A stretch of 64,000 nt of DNA from an uncultured Bacteroidales bacterium (GTDB taxonomy: Bacteria; Bacteroidota; Bacteroidia; Bacteroidales; Bacteroidaceae), in assembly GCA_902772585.1 (NCBI GenBank), contig CACYBB010000002.1, forward strand, positions 62,001 through 126,000. Direction: 5' to 3'. The position numbers were made by a program, and so were the translations under genes. Below the pieces are notes generated by a model. The model did no database searches. It worked only from the letters and a program-made list of their open reading frames with translations, and was not told the DNA's origin. Numbering within the stretch: position 1 is the first letter of the stretch; each line of letters starts with the position of its first letter. Below are positions 57,745 to 64,000 of this stretch, in pieces.

Positions 57745-58701
57745 ATGAAAAAGCTGTTGACTATCATCCTATCCTGTCTCTGTGCTTGCTCTGTACACGC
57801 CATAGACCCTGTCAAGCAGTACGGACAACTGCAAGTGAAAGGTGCACAACTCTGCGACCAGCAGGGACAACCCGTCATTCTGCGTGGTGTCAGCCTGGGT
57901 TGGCATAACCTCTGGCCACGTTTCTACAACAAGAAGGCTGTGCAGACGCTGAAGCAAGACTGGAACTGCACCGTGATACGTGCTGCCATGGGTATCATGA
58001 TAGAAGACAACTACCTAGAGAATCCTGAGTTCGCCATGCAGTGTATGACACCCGTCATCGAGGCTGCCATCAAGCAGAACGTCTATATCATCATTGACTG
58101 GCACTCGCACGTGACGAAGACTGCCGAGGCGAAGGAGTTCTTTGGACACATGGCACAGAAATACGGCAAATATCCACACGTCATCTACGAGATATACAAC
58201 GAACCCGTGGAAGACTCCTGGACGAGTCTGAAGAAATATGCCACAGAGGTGATTGGCGAGATACGCAAGTATGACCCCGACAATGTGGTTTTGGTGGGTT
58301 GCCCCCACTGGGATCAGGACATCCATCTGGTGGCTGACAGTCCCCTGCAGGGTTTCACCAACGTGATGTACACGGTGCATTTCTATGCTGCCACGCATGG
58401 CGACTCCCTGCGCAAGCGCACAGAGGAGGCTGTCAAGAAGGACATCCCCGTCTTCATCTCTGAGAGTGGCGTCACTGAGGCTTCTGGCGATGGAAAGATT
58501 GACGCTGAGTCGGAAGAGAAGTGGGTAGAGATGTGCGAGCGCCTGGGCATCAGTTGGGTATGCTGGTCGCTGAGCGACAAGAACGAGAGCAGTTCCATGC
58601 TGTTGCCTCGCGCCACTGCCACAGGTCCTTGGGCTGACGATGTCATCAAGGTGTCTGGAAAACTGGTGAAAGGACTGCTGAAGAAATATAATACGAAGTA
58701 A
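57745..58701 (+). CDS. GH5-family endoglucanase, secreted
   Basis: A 318-residue single-domain glycoside hydrolase. The export signal MKKLLTIILSCLCACSVHA could be an ordinary signal or a lipobox (LCAC). Landmarks of the cellulase-type GH5 barrel are VKGAQLCDQQGQPVILRGVSLGWH near residue 32, VIRAAMGI near 74, and IIDWHSH near 114. The acid/base is Glu153 in YEIYNEP, and the nucleophile is Glu240 in FISESG. Beta-1,4-glucan cleavage is the likely activity, with no carbohydrate-binding module. It is followed by a heptad array and the sigma factor gene. Confidence 0.93.
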   Translation: MKKLLTIILSCLCACSVHAIDPVKQYGQLQVKGAQLCDQQGQPVILRGVSLGWHNLWPRFYNKKAVQTLKQDWNCTVIRAAMGIMIEDNYLENPEFAMQCMTPVIEAAIKQNVYIIIDWHSHVTKTAEAKEFFGHMAQKYGKYPHVIYEIYNEPVEDSWTSLKKYATEVIGEIRKYDPDNVVLVGCPHWDQDIHLVADSPLQGFTNVMYTVHFYAATHGDSLRKRTEEAVKKDIPVFISESGVTEASGDGKIDAESEEKWVEMCERLGISWVCWSLSDKNESSSMLLPRATATGPWADDVIKVSGKLVKGLLKKYNTK

Positions 58702-58704
58702 GTA

Positions 58705-58746
58705 AGGAAGAGGGAAGAAGGAAGATGTAAGAAGTAAGAGGGAAAG
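58705..58746. repeat. 7-base purine array between GH5 and the sigma gene
   Basis: Six heptads: AGGAAGA, GGGAAGA, AGGAAGA, TGTAAGA, AGTAAGA, GGGAAAG. They lead straight to the sigma factor ATG at 58750. The unit is close to those at 33354-33414 and 59291-59325. Confidence 0.8.
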
Positions 58747-58749
58747 ACT

Positions 58750-59301
58750 ATGACGAAAGAACAAGAAAAACTGGTGACAGCGAACATGGGCTATGCCATC
58801 ACGCTGGCACGCCAATATAAGAGCGAAATACTGTCCACTGACGATCTCATCAACGAGGGTGCCATCGGACTGATGAAGGCTGCCGAGAAATACGACGTCT
58901 CCAGAGGGAAACCCTTTGTGACCTTTGCTGCTCCGTATATCCGTCGCGCCATCGAGAAAGCCATTGGCAAACTGGAGAACGACATCGACGTACGCTCTAC
59001 CGACGAGTCGCTACCCCTTGGCAGTCGTAATAATTTCACACTGCTCAACGTGCTGGAAGACAAGAATGCCTTGCAGGCTGACGCTACCGTAGAAGAGACC
59101 ACGCTGACGGACGACCTGCTGAAGTGTCTGCATGTGCTCAACGAACGCGAACAGCGCGTCATTAACCTCTACTACGGTAACGGCTACGAGCGTCAGACGA
59201 TGGCTGAGATAGCAGAGACGATGGGACTGAAACGTGAGCGTGTGCGCCAGGTACGCGATACAGCGCTACGCAAACTAAAGAAAGAAGCGAAGAAGGAATA
59301 A
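58750..59301 (+). CDS. Short RpoD-like sigma-70 factor
   Basis: A 183-residue sigma factor with region 2 (residues about 5-75: ARQYKSEILSTDDLINEGAIGLMKAAEKYDVSRGKPFVTFAAPYIRRAI), a short 3.2-like linker (RSTDESLPLGSRNNFTLLNVLED), and region 4 (about 128-178: LNEREQRVINLYYG, TMAEIAETMGLKRERVRQVRDTALRKL). It lacks region 1 and most of region 3 and has YIRRAI in place of the usual WIRQAI. It is neither ECF-like nor a full primary factor. It lies between a GH5 and an SGNH-type gene, each separated by purine heptad arrays. Its promoters are unknown. Confidence 0.88.
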   Translation: MTKEQEKLVTANMGYAITLARQYKSEILSTDDLINEGAIGLMKAAEKYDVSRGKPFVTFAAPYIRRAIEKAIGKLENDIDVRSTDESLPLGSRNNFTLLNVLEDKNALQADATVEETTLTDDLLKCLHVLNEREQRVINLYYGNGYERQTMAEIAETMGLKRERVRQVRDTALRKLKKEAKKE

Positions 59302-59325
59302 GGAAGAATTAAGAAGGAAGAGGAA
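59291..59325. repeat. 7-base purine array between sigma and SGNH genes
   Basis: Five heptads: AGAAGGA, ATAAGGA, AGAATTA, AGAAGGA, AGAGGAA. They begin inside the last codons of the sigma gene (encoding its KKE end and stop) and reach the next ATG at 59328. Confidence 0.75.
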
Positions 59326-59327
59326 AG

Positions 59328-60158
59328 ATGAAGAAGATTGTACTATTTTTATTTTTTTGCCTTTTTACGATTTTACCCTTATCTGCTAAGGTCATCAAGG
59401 TATTGGCAGTGGGAAACAGCTTCTCACAGGATGCCGTCGAACAGTATCTCTACGAACTGGCAGCAGCACAGGGTGACTCACTGATTATCGGCAACGCCTA
59501 TATCGGTGGCTGTTCAATAGATACTCATTACGACAACCTGCTGAACGAGAAACCCGCCTACATCTACCGCAAGGTGGTGGGAGGCGTGAAGGCCGTACGT
59601 CGCAAGGCCACGCTGCAATCCATCATCCGCGACGAGCAGTGGGACGTCATCACCCTGCAGCAAGCCAGCCAACTGTCGGGCGTCAGCAGCAGTTTCAGCA
59701 ATCTGGCACAACTGAAGCGCCTCATCCTGAGCTATACCACCAATCTGCACGTACAGTTTATGTGGCACATGACGTGGGCCTATGCCGAGGACTTCACGCA
59801 AGAGCGCTTTGCACCCTACGACTACGACCAGCGCAAGATGTATAGCGCCATTGTCAGCACCATGCAGAACGTGTTGCCTGCCGTAGGCGGTTTCAGTCGT
59901 ATCATCCCCAGTGGCATAGCCATCCAACTGGCTCGCTATCGTCTAGGCGACATCCTCAATCGCGACGGGTTCCACCTGTCATACACCCTTGGCCGCTATA
60001 CAGCAGCCTGCACGTGGTGTGAGGTACTGACGGGCAGAATAATAGATGGCAACCGCTACTGGCCTGTTTCTATCAGTACCGAAGAGGCTGCCATCTGTCA
60101 GCAAGCCGCCCACGAAGCAGTATTCATGCAACAGAGCGGTCGCTATATGGTGTTCTAG
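59328..60158 (+). CDS. DUF4886 SGNH-type hydrolase, exported
   Basis: A 276-residue exported protein (signal MKKIVLFLFFCLFTILPLSA). The SGNH-type nucleophile motif is VLAVGNSFSQDAV near residue 25. The oxyanion Gly lies in IGNAYIGGCSIDTHY, the Asn/Gln block in WDVITLQQASQLSG near 105, and the Asp-His pair in RDGFHLSYTLGRY near 214. This matches DUF4886, which includes putative carbohydrate esterases. It follows the sigma gene, and with the GH5 endoglucanase upstream it may act on plant glucans or acetylated polysaccharide; this is inference from position. Confidence 0.87.
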   Translation: MKKIVLFLFFCLFTILPLSAKVIKVLAVGNSFSQDAVEQYLYELAAAQGDSLIIGNAYIGGCSIDTHYDNLLNEKPAYIYRKVVGGVKAVRRKATLQSIIRDEQWDVITLQQASQLSGVSSSFSNLAQLKRLILSYTTNLHVQFMWHMTWAYAEDFTQERFAPYDYDQRKMYSAIVSTMQNVLPAVGGFSRIIPSGIAIQLARYRLGDILNRDGFHLSYTLGRYTAACTWCEVLTGRIIDGNRYWPVSISTEEAAICQQAAHEAVFMQQSGRYMVF

Positions 60159-60159
60159 A

Positions 60160-60888
60160 CTACAGATTCCACTTGAGAGCCAACGTAGGATTGACGAAGA
60201 ACGTCTTGTCGTTGGCGTAGTTCATAATGAAATTGTTGCTAATCTCAATCTCTGTACCTACAGACAAGTGATTGTTGACATTGTACCACAACTGAGGTTC
60301 CGTCAGGATGACCAGCATGCCGTGTCCTTCCTTGTCGGCACGATAGTTCTCGCCACGCCAGAAATCAATAAATCCTGAGAAGGTCAGCTTTCTGTCAAAG
60401 AAGTTCAGTCCCCACACACCCGTCAGCTGGGCAGAAGCATAGGAATGGCTTCCCTCATAACTCTTGACGAACTGCTTATACAAAGCCTGAATGGACCAGG
60501 TCTTCGAGAAGTCTGCATTATGACCATTGTAGGCTACACCCAGCAGTCCTGCCTGCTGATAACTTCCGTTACCAATGGCTGGAGCGTGCCACAAGCCACC
60601 ATTATACTCAACATGTGCAGCAAATGGCGACTCCTTGCCTAACTTAATCTCACGCGAAATCTCAGTATAGATACTGCGAGTGGTCTTACTCGTCAAATCT
60701 ACATCGAAAAAGTAGTACCAAGAACCCCAGTCGTCAGCCTTGAACTGCTCGAGGGTAAGGGTCACTTTCTGACGATCAGCCTCCTCGTCAGCGTAGATGT
60801 TTCGACCGAAGTCGTAGTGCAACTGAATGTTCTGAGCGCTGGCCGTCATGCCACATGCCAGCATCAAAAGCGTAAAAATTTTCTTCAT
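60160..60888 (-). CDS. DUF5020 (Tsx-like) outer-membrane protein
   Basis: A 242-residue exported protein (signal MKKIFTLLMLACGMTASA) with amphipathic strands ending in PTLALKWNL, and NIQLHYDFGR at the start. It fits DUF5020, a Bacteroidetes family resembling nucleoside-specific Tsx channels. If so it imports nucleosides, which would suit the neighbouring surE nucleotidase and adenine deaminase. It overlaps lpxB as ATGA and is last in the ade-semiSWEET-surE-lpxB-DUF5020 string. Confidence 0.82.
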   Translation of the reverse strand: MKKIFTLLMLACGMTASAQNIQLHYDFGRNIYADEEADRQKVTLTLEQFKADDWGSWYYFFDVDLTSKTTRSIYTEISREIKLGKESPFAAHVEYNGGLWHAPAIGNGSYQQAGLLGVAYNGHNADFSKTWSIQALYKQFVKSYEGSHSYASAQLTGVWGLNFFDRKLTFSGFIDFWRGENYRADKEGHGMLVILTEPQLWYNVNNHLSVGTEIEISNNFIMNYANDKTFFVNPTLALKWNL

Positions 60889-62099
60889 TTATTTAAATAG
60901 TTAATGATTAGTGACGCTGCTTTCTTGGGAGCCTCGCTCTCGCCCAGCAGCTGGTGTATTTCTTCGTAATCGTTCAGCATAGCCTCGCGTCCTTCGCCAC
61001 CAGGCAGTATCTTCTCCAGTTCCAGACGGATATTGTCCACGCTGAAGGTATTGGCAACCAGTTCCTTGACGACCTCGCGATGGGCTATCAGGTTGACCAG
61101 CGACACATAGGGAACCTTGAGGAAGAAACGTTTCAGGAGACCAAACAAACGGGGCATGGGAGTGCGGTAGCAGACGACCTGGGGCACACGGAACATGCAG
61201 GTCTCGAGCGTTGCCGTACCACTGGTCACCAGTGCTGCCGTAGCCTGCGACAGCAGGGCAAAGGTCTCGTTCTTTACCAGTCGCACTTTAGTATCCTTCA
61301 AGAACGACTCATAATAAGAGGTCTCGATGCCTGGCGCACCAGCCAGCACCATATCATAGCGCTCTGTCAGGTGACGCGTGGCCTCAATCATTGCAGGCAG
61401 ATTCTCACTGATTTCCTGCTTGCGCGAACCAGCTAGAAGGGCGATGATGGGAGACTCTCCCCCATCCCCTTCTCCCACCTGAAGGTAGGAGTGTGGCACG
61501 CAATCCTGTGAGGGAGGGGCGTAATTTGTTCCTCTACTTGAGTCTGAACACTCCCCTCCATTCAGGGAGGGGCTGGGGGTGGGTCTCCATTCCCTCACCT
61601 CCTGTGCCGTAGGATTGCCCACATAGTGGATGGGATAGTGGTGCTTCCCCTCAAAGAACTCCACCTCGAAAGGCAGGATAGAGAACAGTTCGTCCACATC
61701 GCGCTTGATGTTCTTGATGCGATATTCCTTCCACGCCCATATCTTTGGCGCGATGTAATAGTAAACGGGACAGATAGCATGTGCTTTCACATATTCCGCT
61801 ATCTTCAGATTGAAGCCAGGGTAATCGACAAGAATGACCACGTCAGGTTGCCACTGCGTGATATCCTGCTTACACATGCGCATATTCCTTAATATAGTAG
61901 GCAGGTGCAGCAGGACGGGGATGAAACCCATATATGCCAGTTCACGATAGTGCTTGACACGCGTACCTCCCACAGCAGCCATCAGGTCGCCACCAAAGAA
62001 GCGGAACTGGGCATCAGCATCCTGTTGCTTCAGTTCCTTCATCAAGTGCGACGCATGCAAGTCGCCACTGGCCTCTCCCGCTATTAGGTAATATTTCAA
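60885..62099 (-). CDS. lpxB: Lipid-A-disaccharide synthase
   Basis: Joins UDP-2,3-diacylglucosamine and lipid X in lipid A synthesis. The 404-residue protein has YYLIAGEASGDLHAS at the start, VVILVDYPGFNLKIA near 90, YYIAPKIWAWKEYRIK near 114, LLAGSRKQEI near 221, and TSGTATLETCMFRVPQVVCYRT near 304. The start codon is TTG at 62099, with no ATG that keeps the conserved amino terminus. Residues about 171-217 are an in-frame insertion built of two inverted G/C-rich repeats (61451-61586) with about 55 bases between. The family normally has a few residues here. Confidence 0.94.
   Translation of the reverse strand: MKYYLIAGEASGDLHASHLMKELKQQDADAQFRFFGGDLMAAVGGTRVKHYRELAYMGFIPVLLHLPTILRNMRMCKQDITQWQPDVVILVDYPGFNLKIAEYVKAHAICPVYYYIAPKIWAWKEYRIKNIKRDVDELFSILPFEVEFFEGKHHYPIHYVGNPTAQEVREWRPTPSPSLNGGECSDSSRGTNYAPPSQDCVPHSYLQVGEGDGGESPIIALLAGSRKQEISENLPAMIEATRHLTERYDMVLAGAPGIETSYYESFLKDTKVRLVKNETFALLSQATAALVTSGTATLETCMFRVPQVVCYRTPMPRLFGLLKRFFLKVPYVSLVNLIAHREVVKELVANTFSVDNIRLELEKILPGGEGREAMLNDYEEIHQLLGESEAPKKAASLIINYLNK
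61451..61586 (-). repeat. Composite G/C-rich repeat insertion in lpxB
   Basis: 61549-61586 matches the cbiD element (9399-9436) at 34 of 38 positions and codes for RPTPSPSLNGGE. 61451-61493 is a more diverged copy in the opposite orientation, coding for PHSYLQVGEGDGGES. Together with the spacer they add about 45 residues between AQEVREW and PIIALLAGSRK. Confidence 0.8.
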
Positions 62100-62103
62100 G
62101 GAT

Positions 62104-62124
62104 ATTAAAAATTAAAAATTAAAA
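62104..62124. repeat. 7-base array between lpxB and surE
   Basis: ATTAAAA three times in register. It encodes the last residues and stop of surE (NFNF) on the minus strand and lies directly before the TTG start of lpxB. Confidence 0.7.
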
Positions 62125-62876
62125 TTCTGAGTTTCCCAATGCTTGAGCTTTTCCATCGCTTCGTGAGCAGTCACATCGACGCGGGTTGGTGTAATGGCCA
62201 CATAGCCATTATCCAGTGCCCAGCGGTCTGTATCTGTGGCCTCAGGTTCATCGTTGACATAGTGTCCCATCATCCACCAGTAGTCATAGCCACGCGGATG
62301 GTGGCACTTGCTGACCTCACTCTCCCAGGTGCCCATCGACATACGACAGAGTTTGACACCCTTGAAGGTTGGTGTTTTGGGGAAATTGACGTTCAGACAA
62401 ACACCTGTGGGCAGTCCGTCGCGCAACACACGCTGTACGATGTCGCGGATATAGGGTTCCAACGGATGGAAATCGGCATCGGCTCTGTAGTCGCAAAGCG
62501 AGAAAGCCACAGAGGAGATATACTTCATGCAGCCCTCCAGGGTGACACCCATCGTACCAGAATAGTGGGTGTTCACGGAGGCATTGTCACCATGATTGAT
62601 GCCACCGATGACCAGGTCCGGCTTCTGGGGACAGAGTTCCGCCAGCGCCATCTTCACACAGTCAACGGGTGTGCCGTTGCACGACCAGATGTCAACACCC
62701 TCTTCGTGGTGCCGATGGGTCAGCATGAGGGGTGTTGTTGCCGAGAAGGCACAGGAAAAACCACTACGGGGACCCTCTGGTGCGCACACCAGAACGTCAC
62801 CGTAGTCTTTAACGATGTTGATAAGGGAATTGATTCCTTTTGCTTGATATCCGTCGTCGTTGGAGATAAGTATCAT
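62112..62876 (-). CDS. surE: 5'/3'-nucleotidase SurE
   Basis: Metal-dependent nucleotidase of 254 residues that dephosphorylates nucleoside monophosphates. The metal site is ISNDDGY at the start, with the conserved SGFSCAF near residue 38 and the IGGINHGDNASVNTHYSGTMG block near 92. The carboxy end (NFNF) is encoded by a 7-base array. It overlaps the semiSWEET stop as ATGA. Beside ade and a Tsx-like protein it may take part in nucleotide salvage. Confidence 0.96.
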   Translation of the reverse strand: MILISNDDGYQAKGINSLINIVKDYGDVLVCAPEGPRSGFSCAFSATTPLMLTHRHHEEGVDIWSCNGTPVDCVKMALAELCPQKPDLVIGGINHGDNASVNTHYSGTMGVTLEGCMKYISSVAFSLCDYRADADFHPLEPYIRDIVQRVLRDGLPTGVCLNVNFPKTPTFKGVKLCRMSMGTWESEVSKCHHPRGYDYWWMMGHYVNDEPEATDTDRWALDNGYVAITPTRVDVTAHEAMEKLKHWETQNFNF

Positions 62877-63172
62877 TTCTTTTTAAAGTGATCGTTCCTC
62901 ATTTTGATACAGAAGATGATTGCTGCACAAGTTGCCGTGATGAAGTTGGTAATGAAAAAGAAGATACCAACGCCGATACCTTGCTGAATGCACAACATCA
63001 AACCCTGACACATAAAACAAAAACTGCCAACAGACATCATGATGAAGCCTGGCAGGGAGATGCCGTCAGTCTGACGGGTACGAATAGTCTGAATAGCCTG
63101 AGGCAAATAACCTAAGATAAGGCCAATACTGCCTAACCATCCCAAAATGTGATATAAAACATCCATGTCCAT
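62873..63172 (-). CDS. SemiSWEET-type PQ-loop sugar transporter
   Basis: A 99-residue protein with three transmembrane helices. The PQ-loop signature GYLPQAIQTIRTRQTDGISLPGF lies in and after helix 1 (residues about 21-43). SemiSWEETs dimerise to make a sugar uniporter. ATGs at 63172 and 63166 are both possible. It is translationally coupled to surE and preceded by ade in the same direction. The transported solute is unknown; position in a nucleotide-salvage string would allow ribose or a related compound. Confidence 0.88.
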   Translation of the reverse strand: MDMDVLYHILGWLGSIGLILGYLPQAIQTIRTRQTDGISLPGFIMMSVGSFCFMCQGLMLCIQQGIGVGIFFFITNFITATCAAIIFCIKMRNDHFKKK

Positions 63173-63201
63173 AGTATTATGTTTAATTAGTTATTGATAT
63201 G

Positions 63202-64000
63202 TTAATAAATAGCGCTGAATGTCTTGGTGTCCATCAGGTGACGATCAGTAATCTTGATGTCAGGAATCACTGGCAGACACATGAAGGCCATCGTGATGAA
63301 CGGAGACTTCATCTTACAGCCAATCTCCTTGACCTTCTCCTGAATGCACAGGGTACGGAAGGCTATCTCGTGACCACTCATAGGAGCCATCAGTCCGGCA
63401 ATAGGCAGAGGAATGTCCATCATCTCCTGAGGAGTGACCACCACCTGTCCACCTTGCATCTCGACGATACGGTTGATGGCTCTCACGATATACTCGTCGC
63501 TGGAACCAATGGCCACGATATTATGACAGTCGTGAGCCACAGAGCCAGCAATGGCACCCTCCCTGATATCGAAGCCACGAACCAGTCCCACTACGGGTTT
63601 GGCACCAGGCACATAACGGTTATAGACCACAATCTTCTGTACCTCTGTCCATGGGTAGTGCGAGTCGAACAAGGGGTTACCCGTCAGCACCACCTGGTCA
63701 TGGGCTGTCACCAGACTGCCATCGAAGGCGTGAATCACATGTACTGTGTCGCCTGGCTTGAGGTCGATGTTGACATCGGCTTCAGTGATGGGGGCTGCCA
63801 CGAAATTGTTGGGGAAATTCTCATCCAGGACATAGTCCGAGACTTCAGAGTGACGTGAAGGCAGACTGGAATTATAGTTGAAGACCTCCAGACCACGAAT
63901 CCACGTGCTCTCCACGCGGAAGTGTGGAGTTATATTATCAACGGTAATGAACGTAGCGGGGTCGCCAGCCTGCAACAGGCCCCACTTCTGCTTATAGTGT
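63202..64000 (-). CDS. ade: Adenine deaminase, C-terminal part
   Basis: Converts adenine to hypoxanthine. The frame is open to the end of the window, so only the last 265 or so residues are present and the start lies beyond base 64000. Visible blocks are DPATFITVDN, GLVRGFDIREGAIAGSVAHDCHNIVAIGSSDE (conserved carboxy-terminal domain motif), GGQVVV, LPIAGLMAP, and PFITMAFMCLPVIPDIKITDRHLMD near the end, all typical of bacterial Ade. It leads the minus-strand string to semiSWEET, surE, lpxB and DUF5020. Confidence 0.93.
   Translation of the reverse strand, partial: HYKQKWGLLQAGDPATFITVDNITPHFRVESTWIRGLEVFNYNSSLPSRHSEVSDYVLDENFPNNFVAAPITEADVNIDLKPGDTVHVIHAFDGSLVTAHDQVVLTGNPLFDSHYPWTEVQKIVVYNRYVPGAKPVVGLVRGFDIREGAIAGSVAHDCHNIVAIGSSDEYIVRAINRIVEMQGGQVVVTPQEMMDIPLPIAGLMAPMSGHEIAFRTLCIQEKVKEIGCKMKSPFITMAFMCLPVIPDIKITDRHLMDTKTFSAIY

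Overview
The window reads as chromosomal DNA of a Bacteroidales bacterium close to Prevotella. Promoters are of the Bacteroidetes type (TTTG, 18-20 bases, TAnnTTTG). There is a SusC/SusD pair and there are many Bacteroidetes-only families (DUF4834, DUF3078, DUF4421, DUF5020, DUF1460). Nothing looks like a prophage, insertion sequence, integron or CRISPR array. Gene density is high, and ATGA stop/start overlaps are common.

Layout. 1-7.9 kb: end of an unknown gene, then cobS-cobU-cobT (lower cobalamin ligand assembly) diverging from a BtuF-like binding lipoprotein, a BtuC-like permease and two uncharacterised exported proteins. 7.9-14.4 kb: minus-strand dnaE-trxA-(cobK-cbiD fusion)-HAD phosphatase. 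14.5-18.3 kb: psd-pssA-DUF4834 (phosphatidylethanolamine synthesis), pyrH-birA, tadA. 18.5-28.1 kb: SusC, SusD, a repeat-containing surface lipoprotein and a secreted M6 metalloprotease, which looks like a protein or peptide acquisition locus. 28.1-35.7 kb: coiled-coil lipoprotein, rsmI, tdk, tRNA-Lys, HU-like protein, recF, TPR protein, ribH, DUF1573, DUF3078. 35.8-46.1 kb: yidC and conserved proteins of poorly known role. 46.2-54 kb: membrane protein-hisB, a nucleotidyltransferase-like protein, a divergent ligA followed by metY, and eptA. 54.1-64 kb: tRNA-Gln, rsfS-ftsH-cdsA, a GH5 endoglucanase, a short sigma factor, an SGNH-type hydrolase, then minus-strand ade-semiSWEET-surE-lpxB-DUF5020. 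Envelope lipid functions recur (psd, pssA, cdsA, lpxB, eptA), as do cobalamin genes at two separate sites.

Four layers of structure are not explained by the genes. (1) Both tRNA genes are preceded, inside their own transcripts, by a 57-nt RNA element of identical length. The two copies differ at 15 positions, and 14 of these form seven compensatory base-pair changes. (2) Gene junctions carry short degenerate tandem arrays with a period of 7, 8 or 9 bases. Their unit differs from junction to junction, and they sometimes lie inside conserved enzymes. (3) Two families of hairpin-forming repeats sit in frame within conserved enzymes: a 40-base G/C-rich element (twice in CbiD, plus a related pair in LpxB) and a 24-base element (HisB and LigA). 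(4) Several genes start only about 4 bases after the -7 box, which predicts leaderless or nearly leaderless mRNAs.
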